A stretch of DNA of 64,000 bases. Source: Subdoligranulum variabile. GTDB lineage: Bacteria; Bacillota; Clostridia; Oscillospirales; Ruminococcaceae. Position 1 is the first letter of the stretch. Each line of letters begins with the position of its first letter. Below, piece by piece: positions 24,109 through 31,675 of this stretch. Where the stretch lies: positions 1 through 64,000 of the forward strand of contig QAKI01000044.1 in NCBI GenBank assembly GCA_003343905.1. Reading direction: 5' to 3'. The notes beneath the pieces were generated by a model. That model saw only the letters and a program-made list of their open reading frames with translations. It searched no databases and was not told where the DNA came from. A program made the translations under genes and the position numbers.

Positions 24109-25515
24109 TTACCTCTCAAGGTCGGCCAGTTCCGGCATGTACTTCTGCCGGATGGCGGCCAGGTCGGCGTCGGTCTCACAGGGCAGGTCGAACTTCCAGG
24201 CCAGCGCCAATTCCGGCTTCAAAAGGCCCATCTGCACCATCTCCTTGCGCTCGGCCCACTCCTTGTCGGCGTCGTACAGCACACCGTTGCCCCAGGTCAC
24301 GGTCAGGGTGTCGGGGTCCCACGGCGTGGCGTCGCACAGGCGGTACGCCTGCCCGATCTGGTCGGCCAGCCGCAGGGCGTCCTGTAGGCTGTCGTACCAC
24401 AGCCGCTGGAAGTCGATGATAGAGAGCGAGTAGTCCCCGGCGCTGGAGGTGATCTCCGTCGCCGTTTTCTCGGTGGCTTCGGCGTCGCTGAGGATTCCGC
24501 GCTTGATTCCCAGCAGGTTCTCGATGGATTTTAGATAGGTTTGCCGCCTGCGTTCGTAGTTTTCGTCGCGCAGAGGCGGGGAAAACGCCGTGATGCCCAC
24601 GTTGCCAGGGCTGTCTTCCATCCCCACGAACAGGTCATCCCTCAGCCGTTTTCGGCCCGGTTTGCCCGGCACAGCCTGGGTCAGCAGGTCCGCGCTGGCC
24701 ACGATTCTCATGCGGCCCAGCTCGAATTCACGGCCAAGCTGATACTCGTTGCGGTCGATGTTGTGGATCAGGCCCATGGCAGGCTCATACACCGATACCC
24801 CGTCGGGGCTGCCGTCCACCGTGTTGGCGGCGGGCATGCGGATATGGACCAGCCCCACGCCGTCGATGGGCGTCGCATAGGTGTACTCCGGGGCAAGGCC
24901 CGCATACTGCGGCAGGCTGTCCAGCGGCACCGGACTGCCCAGCATGTTGCCGTTATCGGATTCATACAGCCGGTTCTGGATGGTCAGGCGGCCGTCCAGG
25001 CCCGCCGTGCGTCGTTCCACCAGCGTGTAATACCGCCGCTCGGCCACCACGCAGGTCTCGCAGGTGGCAAGGTCGGTCACAGCGCCATCAGGCGCGCGCC
25101 CCAGCACCAGCACGTGATCGCGGCGGATCGGCTGCCACTGCAGGCTGCCGTCCAGGGCGGGGACCGGCTTGATCCATACCTCGCCGCCCACCATGCCCCA
25201 CTGCATGGCCAGGCTGCGCTGGGCGTCGTAGGCCCGGCGCACGCCGTCCATCCACTGGAGCTTAGGAGTGCCGTTTTCCTGCAGACCGCTGTCATACTCC
25301 GCAAAAATGGCCTTGCACAACTTGTTGACAATAGCATATGGAATCCGCTGGCACGGGTCGATCTCCAGCCGCCGGTCCGGCTCCCGCGCAAACCAGACCG
25401 TAAACCAACCGGTGATGGCATCCCGCATGGCCTGGCTGGTACAGCCTCGCACATGCAGCGCCGCCTCAATGTTCTCGTACCCGCGGCTGTTCAGCGCGCG
25501 CAGCATTGCTCCCAT
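24109..25515 (-). CDS. Portal protein, A118/SPP1-like
   Basis: 468-residue portal protein that forms the dodecameric DNA gate at one vertex. It resembles the A118-type portal family (GMVGGEVWIKPVPALDGSLQ; VGLVHIRMPAANTVDGSPDG; ENLLGIKRGILSDAEATEKT, SLSIIDFQRLWYDSLQDAL). Length is usual. Located between terminase and minor capsid genes in the standard order. GGAGGAAG precedes ATG 25515. Confidence 0.88.
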   Translation of the reverse strand: MGAMLRALNSRGYENIEAALHVRGCTSQAMRDAITGWFTVWFAREPDRRLEIDPCQRIPYAIVNKLCKAIFAEYDSGLQENGTPKLQWMDGVRRAYDAQRSLAMQWGMVGGEVWIKPVPALDGSLQWQPIRRDHVLVLGRAPDGAVTDLATCETCVVAERRYYTLVERRTAGLDGRLTIQNRLYESDNGNMLGSPVPLDSLPQYAGLAPEYTYATPIDGVGLVHIRMPAANTVDGSPDGVSVYEPAMGLIHNIDRNEYQLGREFELGRMRIVASADLLTQAVPGKPGRKRLRDDLFVGMEDSPGNVGITAFSPPLRDENYERRRQTYLKSIENLLGIKRGILSDAEATEKTATEITSSAGDYSLSIIDFQRLWYDSLQDALRLADQIGQAYRLCDATPWDPDTLTVTWGNGVLYDADKEWAERKEMVQMGLLKPELALAWKFDLPCETDADLAAIRQKYMPELADLER

Positions 25516-25639
25516 GGGCGTCTTCCTCCTTTCCCGGCTTTTTCATGTTCGCCTGCAGCCAGCGCCAACAGCGCGGCCATAGGCAGTAGGGCTCCGGCCC
25601 GCGCCACGGGCAGCGGGCACATTTACTCGTTGTTTTCAT
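25466..25639 (-). CDS. Possible small Cys-rich protein
   Basis: 57 residues overlapping the ends of both neighbours. It has CARCPW, then PYCLWPRC, a CxxC...C...C spacing like a small zinc-binding peptide. No clear ribosome site is seen before ATG 25639. It fills the 107-bp gap between the coiled-coil gene and the portal, which otherwise would be empty in a tightly packed operon. Confidence 0.4.
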   Translation of the reverse strand: MKTTSKCARCPWRGPEPYCLWPRCWRWLQANMKKPGKEEDAHGSNAARAEQPRVREH

Positions 25640-25832
25640 AGTGGTTATATACCGTATTCGCGGGCAGATGCCGCACCGCGTATTCCAGCCCGGCGGCGTA
25701 GTGTTGCATCTCCCGCAGCTCGCCGCGGGCCGCGTCCAGTTCTTTCCGCAGCCGCTCGTTTTCTTCCATCAGCACTTCCCGTGCATAGGCGGGCAAATAC
25801 CGTTCCACCAGCCATTTCTTCAGGCGATTCAT
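25623..25832 (-). CDS. Small coiled-coil hypothetical protein
   Basis: 69 residues: a basic start (MNRLKKWLVERYLPAYAREV), a coiled coil (EENERLRKELDAARGELREM) and an acidic end. It starts 2 bp before the end of the terminase gene and has GAGAGGA upstream. No function is recognised; such short proteins between terminase and portal are common in siphoviruses. Confidence 0.65.
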   Translation of the reverse strand: MNRLKKWLVERYLPAYAREVLMEENERLRKELDAARGELREMQHYAAGLEYAVRHLPANTVYNHYENNE

Positions 25833-25833
25833 C

Positions 25834-27090
25834 TCAGATTCCTCTCCTTGTCCACAGCCGGTTGGTGGCGTAGCGCACAGCGTCGATGTGGTGGTTGTCC
25901 GCATCCACATACCCCGGCAGCACCTCGCCGTCCCGCCCAGTCTCGTACTCATACTCGGTAAATTCTTTCGCCGTGTCCGGGCAGCGTTTGGGGTCAATGA
26001 CGATGGCCGTCAACCCCTGCAGCCACTTCATACTCTGTGTCACGCTGCCGGGGCCTTTCTCGGCCTCACGGCAGCGGATGCCCGCATCCCGATAGTCACC
26101 GCAGCTTTTCGGCTCGGCGCTGTCGGCGGTTAGCGTTTCCCATCCTTCAATGTGCTGCAGCACCAGCTTGGCAGTCTCCTGGTTGTTGGTCTTCAGCCTG
26201 GTCAATTCGTCAAAGATGTACAGCGTCCGGGCATGGGCGTCATAGGCGCAGCGGTTGAACGCCCAGGGGTCCGGGTACCAGCCCCAGTCCACGCCGTTGA
26301 GGGCGTCGCCCAGGCTGCGGATGCGCTTGGCGCTCATCTCCTCCAGCCGCACATTATCAAAAACTTGCGTCCCGTTGCCCACCGCCTCGCCCAGATACTC
26401 ATGGCGGTACTTGGTGGGCTTGGTCTCTTTGATGTACTCGGCCTGGGCCAAAAATTTAGGCCCCAACCATTCGGGCGGGGCTTCCAGGTAGCTGCTGTGG
26501 TGGACTCGTTTGCCGGGGCGCGTTTCCATTGCGTACTTGTTGGCCCAGTTTTTGGATGCAGACGGCGGGTTGAAGCTGATAAAGGTCAGGCCAAACTCGC
26601 CGCCGCGCAGGGCGGACTGCTGGACGTTTCGCACCGCGTCCTCGCCGCCCTTGATCTGGTCCGCTTCTTCAAACCACAGCACGCCAATGTACCCAAACGG
26701 CAGCTTGATGGATTTGATCTTTTGGGGATCGTCGAGACCGCGGAACAGGATGCGCTGCCCGGTGGGCAGGTAGGTACACTGCAGCGGACTCTGCGTGCAG
26801 CGGAAGTGCGCGGTCAGGCCCAGCTTGTCGATGGCCCACAGGATCTGCGCGTACACGCTGTCCCGCAGCGTGTCGGCCACCTGTCGGCAGACCAGCGCGT
26901 GGCAGTCCGGGTGGCGAATCAACTGCAGCACCACTTCCACACTCACATAGGAGCTTTTCAGGGACGCACGGCCGCCCTTCTCGACGGCTTCGTCGATGAG
27001 TCCCCGGTTGATCTGCCGGTGGGTCTCGTAAAAGGCCGGACCGATCACATCCCGCAGGCGCACCGCCTGCACATTTTTAGAGGTCGTCAA
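25834..27090 (-). CDS. Terminase large subunit, PBSX type
   Basis: 418-residue DNA-packaging motor. ATPase part: a deviant Walker A GGRASLKSS at about 39-47 and Walker B VLWFEEAD at 137-144. Nuclease part: DWGWYPDPWAF, DSAEPKS and DADNHHIDAVRYA carry the metal-binding Asp residues. It is a siphovirus-type terminase, unlike the Mu gp28 type, and shows that the packaging module came from a different phage class than the replication module. ATG overlaps the end of the upstream gene by 14 bp. Confidence 0.9.
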   Translation of the reverse strand: MTTSKNVQAVRLRDVIGPAFYETHRQINRGLIDEAVEKGGRASLKSSYVSVEVVLQLIRHPDCHALVCRQVADTLRDSVYAQILWAIDKLGLTAHFRCTQSPLQCTYLPTGQRILFRGLDDPQKIKSIKLPFGYIGVLWFEEADQIKGGEDAVRNVQQSALRGGEFGLTFISFNPPSASKNWANKYAMETRPGKRVHHSSYLEAPPEWLGPKFLAQAEYIKETKPTKYRHEYLGEAVGNGTQVFDNVRLEEMSAKRIRSLGDALNGVDWGWYPDPWAFNRCAYDAHARTLYIFDELTRLKTNNQETAKLVLQHIEGWETLTADSAEPKSCGDYRDAGIRCREAEKGPGSVTQSMKWLQGLTAIVIDPKRCPDTAKEFTEYEYETGRDGEVLPGYVDADNHHIDAVRYATNRLWTRRGI

Positions 27091-27379
27091 CGATCATCAC
27101 CTCACTGCTGCCATTGGTCTGCATCTCTCGGTACATTCGGATGGCATCCACATCCCCGGAGCGGGCGCGTTCCACCAGCGCCGCATGGATGGCCGACCAT
27201 TCGCCGTCGGCATACTTTTCCACCATGGCGTCCAGCAGCAGGCCAAACTCCCGCTTTCCCAGGCGTTTATACTGCGCCTGAAGGGTCTTCAAATCCTCGG
27301 CGGGGTTGTAGCTTTCTTTCTCCTGGCTCTTTCGGATATCCGCGACCAGCTCCCGGATCGAGGCGTTTTTGTTCCGCAT
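27077..27379 (-). CDS. Putative terminase small subunit or accessory
   Basis: 100 residues, helical, directly upstream of and overlapping the large terminase (IRELVADIRKSQEKESYNPA; GKREFGLLLDAMVEKYADGE). Position fits a small subunit, but the DUF3486 protein at 28167, whose Mu relative gp27 is tied to packaging, competes for that role. AAAGGAGTG precedes ATG 27379, the first start of the morphogenesis block after a 233-bp leader. Confidence 0.6.
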   Translation of the reverse strand: MRNKNASIRELVADIRKSQEKESYNPAEDLKTLQAQYKRLGKREFGLLLDAMVEKYADGEWSAIHAALVERARSGDVDAIRMYREMQTNGSSEVMIVDDL

Positions 27380-27612
27380 GCGCCACACTCCTTTCGGCAA
27401 AAATTCAGGGCGCTGCCACCAGCGCCCCAACGCCCGCAGAAACGGGCCTGTTTTCGCTTTTAGTTTTCAGCGGGCCGTTTTCCAGCCGCAATTGTTTGAA
27501 CGCTTTTGAACGGCCCTGTGGGGCCGTTAAACGGGGTATAGATTCAGCTTTGATTTTGCGCGCGGGTATGCTTCGCCATCCGGGGCAAAACCAGCCGGTT
27601 TTTCCTCGGAAG
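27380..27612 (-). promoter_or_regulatory. Leader between the NusG-like gene and the terminase genes
   Basis: The longest gene-free stretch inside the late region (233 bp). On the minus strand it holds an 8-bp stem AACGGCCC/GGGCCGTT near 27510-27530. On the plus strand TTTGAAC, TTTTGAACGG and CCGTTAAACGG fall within 43 bp (27492-27534), like the motifs repeated at the phage left end. It may carry a promoter, an antitermination loading site or an internal transposase-binding site; no clear -35/-10 pair is visible. Confidence 0.4.
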
Positions 27613-28170
27613 TCAAAGTATATCCGCCGCTTTCGCTTCGGGGGGCGAACCAGCCCCGTCACTACTCCCGGTTTCCTGTTCAAGCTCAAAACTCAGTTTG
27701 AATCTGTGTTCTATACCATGTAACGGCAGCGCCGCCGTGGCGCGCCGTTCCCGCACCAGTACGCTGCGCAGGGCTTCCAGCTCAGCCAGCCGTTTCAGCG
27801 GCCCGCTGGTAAAGTCCAGGCTGCCGTCCTCGCGCCGGACCGCTCTGCTCACCGGCAGGGGGCCGTCCCCGGCCAGCCACAGGATGTTGCTTTCCTCGTC
27901 CCTGCTCAGCGCCTCCGGCGTGCCGCGCGTGGCTCCCAGCCAGTACAGCACCCCGTCCTCTCGGCGGATCGCGTAGTAGACATCGACCACGCTCTCACAC
28001 TGCACAAAGATGTAGGCGGGGTACAGCAGGTATTCCTGCTCCTGCCAGCGCCCGCCCCGGCGCAGTTGGCGCATAGTAGATGGGCAGTAAGCCGGTATGC
28101 CTGCCTTGCGCAGCCGCCCACAGATATCTTTCTCGCGCCCTGTAATGACCTGTAAGACGTACATGCTCAT
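27613..28170 (-). CDS. NusG/LoaP-like transcription antiterminator
   Basis: 185 residues. The N-terminal NGN domain (about 3-105) shows YVLQVITGREKDICGRLRKA and, after the basic loop RRGGRW, LLYPAYIFVQCE, which are hallmarks of NusG/RfaH/LoaP. Near 115-165 SGPLKRLAELEALRSVLVRE and RATAALPLHGIEHRFKLSFE fit the KOW end of LoaP proteins. A serine/glycine tail ends it. LoaP proteins bind RNA polymerase through an RNA hairpin and let it pass terminators in long operons. Here it precedes a late operon of about 20 kb. ATG overlaps the DUF3486 stop. Confidence 0.85.
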   Translation of the reverse strand: MSMYVLQVITGREKDICGRLRKAGIPAYCPSTMRQLRRGGRWQEQEYLLYPAYIFVQCESVVDVYYAIRREDGVLYWLGATRGTPEALSRDEESNILWLAGDGPLPVSRAVRREDGSLDFTSGPLKRLAELEALRSVLVRERRATAALPLHGIEHRFKLSFELEQETGSSDGAGSPPEAKAADIL

Positions 28171-28739
28171 GTGCCGCTCTCCTGTGTCTTGCGGTCAAGG
28201 TAGGCCGATACCTGCCTGTACAGGTCGGGCCGTTCCTTGGCCATGGCCGTCCACAGCGCCGTCTTGATATCGTCGGCCCCGGCCTCCAGATCGGTCTTGT
28301 TCTGCAGCTCCACACGCTTCTTGTAGGCGACGGCGCGGGTCAGACCGCTGATCTGGTTCATGAGCTTGTCTACGCCGACCTTGGACCAGTCCTCGTCCTT
28401 CTTGCTGGCCAGCGCGCTCATCAGGTTCTGGCTGGCGATGCGTACCAGGGCCTCGGTGGTGTCCAGGTCAGGGTAGCGGTCCAGCTCCTCCATCATGTCC
28501 CGGAAGTTTCGTTGGGCGATCTGCAGTGTCTGCATGTTCTCCACGTACCCCTGGGCGTACCGGCAAACGCTCGACACACTCAGGCTGTAGCCTTGCTCCT
28601 GCAGGTACTCCACGATCTCGCTATAAGTAGCACTGCCGTCGAGGATCATCTCCTCAACGGTAGCTTTCATCTCAGGGGGCAGGCTGTCGATCTTGCTGTG
28701 CTTGCGGTTTCCCGCTTTTTTGCCAAACGGCCAGCTCAT
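28167..28739 (-). CDS. DUF3486 protein, Mu gp27-like
   Basis: 190 residues of the Mu gp27 family (RKHSKIDSLPPEMKATVEEM near 12-31; YSEIVEYLQEQGYSLSVSSV; ALVRIASQNLMSALASKKDE). In Mu this protein is linked with terminase as a likely small subunit. It shows that Mu relatives reach into the start of the late region. It follows the winged-helix-like gene by 2 bp. Confidence 0.85.
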   Translation of the reverse strand: MSWPFGKKAGNRKHSKIDSLPPEMKATVEEMILDGSATYSEIVEYLQEQGYSLSVSSVCRYAQGYVENMQTLQIAQRNFRDMMEELDRYPDLDTTEALVRIASQNLMSALASKKDEDWSKVGVDKLMNQISGLTRAVAYKKRVELQNKTDLEAGADDIKTALWTAMAKERPDLYRQVSAYLDRKTQESGT

Positions 28740-28741
28740 AC

Positions 28742-29080
28742 TTATACCTCAACCATCTCGTCGCGGATATTGCCCTCAAGCACGCGAGTTCCTTTGCTGG
28801 CCAGCTTTCCTTCCAGTTCGGTCCAACTGTGGTCGGCCAAATCTGCCACCGGCAGGTGGTCTTTCACGGTCCTCAGCATGATGTATCCTTCCAGAGCCAG
28901 AAAATCGAGACTGGCAGCGTACAAGTTCTCACTGATATCGTCCGCTACCAGCGCCCGCTGAATCCCACGCAGGCTATTGTAACTCGGCGCAAGAACATTC
29001 AAAGCACGCATGATTTTGCCGTTGGCACGGGCAAGATCGTTCTGTTTCATTTCCGCCAGCAGTCTTTCCTTCAGGTCCAT
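28742..29080 (-). CDS. Hypothetical protein, possible winged-helix
   Basis: 112 residues. The part SENLYAASLDFLALEGYIML followed by a short turn resembles a winged helix-turn-helix, but no family is sure. It occupies the place of Mu gp26. The start shares one base with the previous stop (TAATG). Confidence 0.65.
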   Translation of the reverse strand: MDLKERLLAEMKQNDLARANGKIMRALNVLAPSYNSLRGIQRALVADDISENLYAASLDFLALEGYIMLRTVKDHLPVADLADHSWTELEGKLASKGTRVLEGNIRDEMVEV

Positions 29081-29475
29081 TATGCGTTCTCCTTCCGCTG
29101 CATCTGCATCAAAATTTCAAGTACACGGTCCAGCTTCTCATTTTGCTGTTCAAGCCGCCGCTCGGTCTTTGCCTGTTCCCGGTAGAAGTCCTCTTTGGTA
29201 AGGTAGACTTCGCTGATCTTGTTGATTTTCCTGCGGCATTCGTCGATGTCTTTATCATGAACGGTGCGGGGCGTGTAGGTTTCCTGAATGGCCCTGATCT
29301 GCTCCCTGCAGGAATCCATCTGCTTGTCAAACTCAGTTTTCGACACGGCGTTGTCGGCTTTTCTCTCCACCCGGTCATAACTGCGCTTCAGCAGCCAGCA
29401 CAGCAGGGCCGTCACCCCACTCAGCAGCAGGGCCGCCAGCCACCAGGTCCCCGCGTCAAACTGCATACCTTCCAT
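29080..29475 (-). CDS. Small membrane-anchored coiled-coil protein (gp25-like place)
   Basis: 131 residues: one membrane segment near the start (TWWLAALLLSGVTALLCWLL) and a long coiled coil (KTERRLEQQNEKLDRVLEIL at the end). The layout is that of DUF2730-type proteins found upstream of gp26/gp27 in Mu-like phages. First gene of the late operon after the terminator at 29493-29533; the start at 29475 is preceded by GGGGGAAA, and further in-frame starts exist. Confidence 0.65.
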   Translation of the reverse strand: MEGMQFDAGTWWLAALLLSGVTALLCWLLKRSYDRVERKADNAVSKTEFDKQMDSCREQIRAIQETYTPRTVHDKDIDECRRKINKISEVYLTKEDFYREQAKTERRLEQQNEKLDRVLEILMQMQRKENA

Positions 29476-29492
29476 GCTTTCCCCCAAAAAAG

Positions 29493-29533
29493 AAGTGAGT
29501 ATCATTGATTTCTGCAATCAATGATACTCACTT
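29493..29533 (-). terminator. Bidirectional terminator between early and late operons
   Basis: Perfect 18-bp stem (29493-29510 with 29516-29533), 5-nt loop, T runs on both sides (TTTTTTG on minus, TTTTTAATT on plus). It should stop the early transcript right after the Mor gene. Confidence 0.9.
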
Positions 29534-29581
29534 TTTAATTCACGGGGAATAATAAACATTTATTAAATTCATGTCGCCCCT
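29534..29581 (-). promoter_or_regulatory. Possible Mor-dependent middle/late promoter
   Basis: An AT-rich dyad TAATAAACATTTATTA lies between the Mor gene and the terminator, with TATTAT next to it on the minus strand. Mor-family activators bind dyads just upstream of promoters lacking a -35. Transcription from here would have to pass the 18-bp terminator, which makes the placement puzzling unless antitermination operates. Confidence 0.35.
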
Positions 29582-29896
29582 TTAAGGGTCAAACATGCTG
29601 ATCTGCCCCTCCAGCGGGGCAAGCATCAGGCTTTTGCGCTTTTCGTCCACAATGCGCCGGATCGTGACGGGTGTCAAGCGGTATTTCCGTGCCAGTTCTC
29701 CCGTATTGGTCCCGTCGAATTCGTCCACGATTTTCTGGTTTCTAACCAGGCGGTCAAAGCTGTCGGCCTTGGGGATGTAGATGAGTTCGCCCGCATAGAT
29801 GTCCACCAGCTTGCGGTAATTTTCCAGGCCGATCAGGTCCGCTACATCCCGCTGGGCCTCCGTCAGATCTTCCCGGCGGATCTCCCACTCGCTCAT
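29582..29896 (-). CDS. Mor-family transcription activator
   Basis: 104 residues of the Mu Mor/C family: a dimerisation half (DVADLIGLENYRKLVDIYAG, IPKADSF) and a C-terminal helix-turn-helix (GELARKYRLTPVTIRRIVDE). In Mu it switches from early to middle transcription. ATG 29896 is preferred over GTG 29905 because GGGGGTG then lies at 6-7 bp. It is the last early gene, followed by the strong terminator. Confidence 0.85.
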   Translation of the reverse strand: MSEWEIRREDLTEAQRDVADLIGLENYRKLVDIYAGELIYIPKADSFDRLVRNQKIVDEFDGTNTGELARKYRLTPVTIRRIVDEKRKSLMLAPLEGQISMFDP

Positions 29897-29901
29897 CCCG
29901 A

Positions 29902-30375
29902 TCACCCCCGGCGTTTCTGCGCGTTTGCCACATATCCCTTCAAGGCTTCAATCAGAGTATTGGCTCCTCGGTAAGTCACCCAGGCAAAGGGTTTGGCGGG
30001 GAAGGCTTCCACCCCCAGCGTCTTCTTTATGATTGCGCATAACCGGTCGCCCACTTGCGCCGTGCTGGGGCTGGCCTCTGCCAGCTGGTACATCAGCGCC
30101 CAGATTTTCCGTTGCTGGCCCTCGCTGACCCGCCCCGGTGTGGTTTTGCGCAGGGGGCGGCCGCCTTTGCGGGGCGGCGGGGTACCCTGGCGGGCTTCCA
30201 GCTCTCCGATCACCCGGCAGGCTTCAGCGTAGGTCAGCTCCTTTACGCTGTTTTTGCCGGTCATCCCGGAGATCAGATCGTGCAGGGCGTCCTGCCGGTC
30301 CGCGCCCCGCATCCCCAGCGCCCCGCCGATGGCGTAGATTTTCCGTATTTGGTAGTTGTTGATGTCGCTCGGCAT
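29902..30375 (-). CDS. Mu gp16-like regulatory protein (DUF1018)
   Basis: 157 residues. The start NNYQIRKIYAIGGALGM and the middle RVSEGQQRKIWALMYQLAEA are the usual double pattern of the Mu gp16 family, a small early protein located before Mor. Function in Mu is not well known. AAGGAA is very close to the ATG, so the exact start is open. Confidence 0.75.
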   Translation of the reverse strand: MPSDINNYQIRKIYAIGGALGMRGADRQDALHDLISGMTGKNSVKELTYAEACRVIGELEARQGTPPPRKGGRPLRKTTPGRVSEGQQRKIWALMYQLAEASPSTAQVGDRLCAIIKKTLGVEAFPAKPFAWVTYRGANTLIEALKGYVANAQKRRG

Positions 30376-30475
30376 CTTCCTTCACCGCCCTTTCTGCTTT
30401 CAGCTTTTCAATCTCCTCCGGGGTAAGCCCGGTGGCCAGGTACGCCTGCAGCAGTCTCCAGTCCCGCTTGCTCAT
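30224..30475 (-). CDS. Small early protein overlapping gp16
   Basis: 83 residues. The first 40 (MSKRDWRLLQAYLATGLTPE, then EEIEKLKAERAVKEDAERHQ) look like a real helical protein. The rest overlaps the gp16-like gene by 152 bp and reads like a shadow frame, so a shorter product or a frameshift into the next gene is possible. Starts 4 bp after the Gam stop without its own clear ribosome site. Confidence 0.45.
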   Translation of the reverse strand: MSKRDWRLLQAYLATGLTPEEIEKLKAERAVKEDAERHQQLPNTENLRHRRGAGDAGRGPAGRPARSDLRDDRQKQRKGADLR

Positions 30476-30478
30476 GAC

Positions 30479-30976
30479 TTACAGTTCGGGGTCGGCGTCG
30501 CTGACATCATAGTAGAACTCATCCCGCTGCTGGATGTATGCGCCGATCTGGTTCAGTAGTTCCACCGGCTGGCGGCTCAGTGCGGCCCGGTCCAGCGTCT
30601 CGGTGGTTTTGATGAACTCTTTGTGCCCCAGTGCCTTCAGCGCGGCGATGGCCTCGGCGGCTTTGGAGGCGGGCAGGATCAGTCTGCTGCTGATGCGGTA
30701 GCCGATCGTGCCGAAGTTCAGCGTCCGGCTCTTGCCGGTGAGTTCTGCCCGGTGGGCATCCGCATACGCCTTCACATCGCCCTCCAATTTCTTGATGCGG
30801 TTCTGCAGGGGCAGCGCCATCTTGCTGTATTCTTCCTTGATGTTGTCGATCCGACGGTCCCGGTCCACGCCCAGTTCTGTTAGAGCGTGCTCACACTCGC
30901 GGATGTCCCGCAGCGCGCCGTCCACAGCGGCCCAGTCGGCCAGCACCGGCGCGGTGGTCACTTTTCGTCTCGCCAT
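30479..30976 (-). CDS. gam: Gam-like host-nuclease inhibitor
   Basis: 165 residues of the Mu Gam family, Ku-like proteins that bind DNA ends and guard them against exonucleases. Seen: a long helical start (DRRIDNIKEEYSKMALPLQN, RIKKLEGDVKAYADAHRAEL) and the RTLNFGTIGYRISSRLILPA core. It follows the short gene upstream with TAAATG. Typical early gene of transposable phages. Confidence 0.9.
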   Translation of the reverse strand: MARRKVTTAPVLADWAAVDGALRDIRECEHALTELGVDRDRRIDNIKEEYSKMALPLQNRIKKLEGDVKAYADAHRAELTGKSRTLNFGTIGYRISSRLILPASKAAEAIAALKALGHKEFIKTTETLDRAALSRQPVELLNQIGAYIQQRDEFYYDVSDADPEL

Positions 30977-31198
30977 TTACCTGTCCTCCATTTCTGCCTT
31001 GATGCTCCCGGCAATTTCGTGGGCCAACGCCGCCGCACCGGGCGGCAGTTCCTCCCGGAGTGCCTTTTCCAGCACCAGAATCGCCGCGTAGCCCATGATC
31101 ATTCCATCGCCGGAGCAGGGCATGAACACATTGACCATGCCCACCGCCATCTGGGCGACTTTCTCCTGCACCGCACTGGGTGCTTTTTCGGTTTCCAT
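30977..31198 (-). CDS. Small early hypothetical protein
   Basis: 73 residues, helical with a hydrophobic middle (VGMVNVFMPCSGDGMIMGYA). AAGGAG is at 8 bp from ATG 31198. It is directly adjacent to the Gam gene and likely co-translated. No family recognised. Confidence 0.65.
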   Translation of the reverse strand: METEKAPSAVQEKVAQMAVGMVNVFMPCSGDGMIMGYAAILVLEKALREELPPGAAALAHEIAGSIKAEMEDR

Positions 31199-31290
31199 AT
31201 CGAGTCTCCTTCCTGCAAAATCCTCCCTCTGCATCGCTCCGGGCTTGGGACCGGCGGGGCAGCGCCCCGGCTGCATTAAGGATGGGGGCT

Positions 31291-31665
31291 TTACGCCCCC
31301 TGGCGGCGCTCCGGCACGGCCTGCCGGTCTTTGCGCCGCCGCTTCTTGGTCGGCCGTCTGCGCGGCGGCCGGGAAAATTCCATGGTGTCCAGGGCGTCGG
31401 TGTAGCCCTCATCGTACCCGTGCCAGTAATCGGCACTTTCGGGGCTTTCCTCCTCGCCTGTGGCCTCCTGCACTAACCGGTGCAGTTCGTGTCGGGAGTA
31501 TCCCAGGCAGTACCCGGCATACAGGAGCAGCAGCACCATCGGCAGCAGCAGGACCTCCCCACCATAAGCACCGCTGCGGCCCATGGCGGTCTGTACAGCC
31601 ATAGTCCCCAACACCCCGGCCAACAGGCCCCCGCCAAAGATGGCGGCGAATTTCGTCTTGCTCAT
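31291..31665 (-). CDS. Small membrane protein, early region
   Basis: 124 residues with two N-terminal membrane segments (FAAIFGGGLLAGVLGTMAVQ and VLLLPMVLLLLYAGYCLGY), an acidic segment and a strongly basic end (RRRPTKKRRRKDR). It has AAGGAGG at good spacing, 10 bp after the MuB-like gene. No family recognised; a membrane-bound exclusion or signalling role is possible but not shown. Confidence 0.65.
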   Translation of the reverse strand: MSKTKFAAIFGGGLLAGVLGTMAVQTAMGRSGAYGGEVLLLPMVLLLLYAGYCLGYSRHELHRLVQEATGEEESPESADYWHGYDEGYTDALDTMEFSRPPRRRPTKKRRRKDRQAVPERRQGA

Positions 31666-31675
31666 GGTCTCCTCC

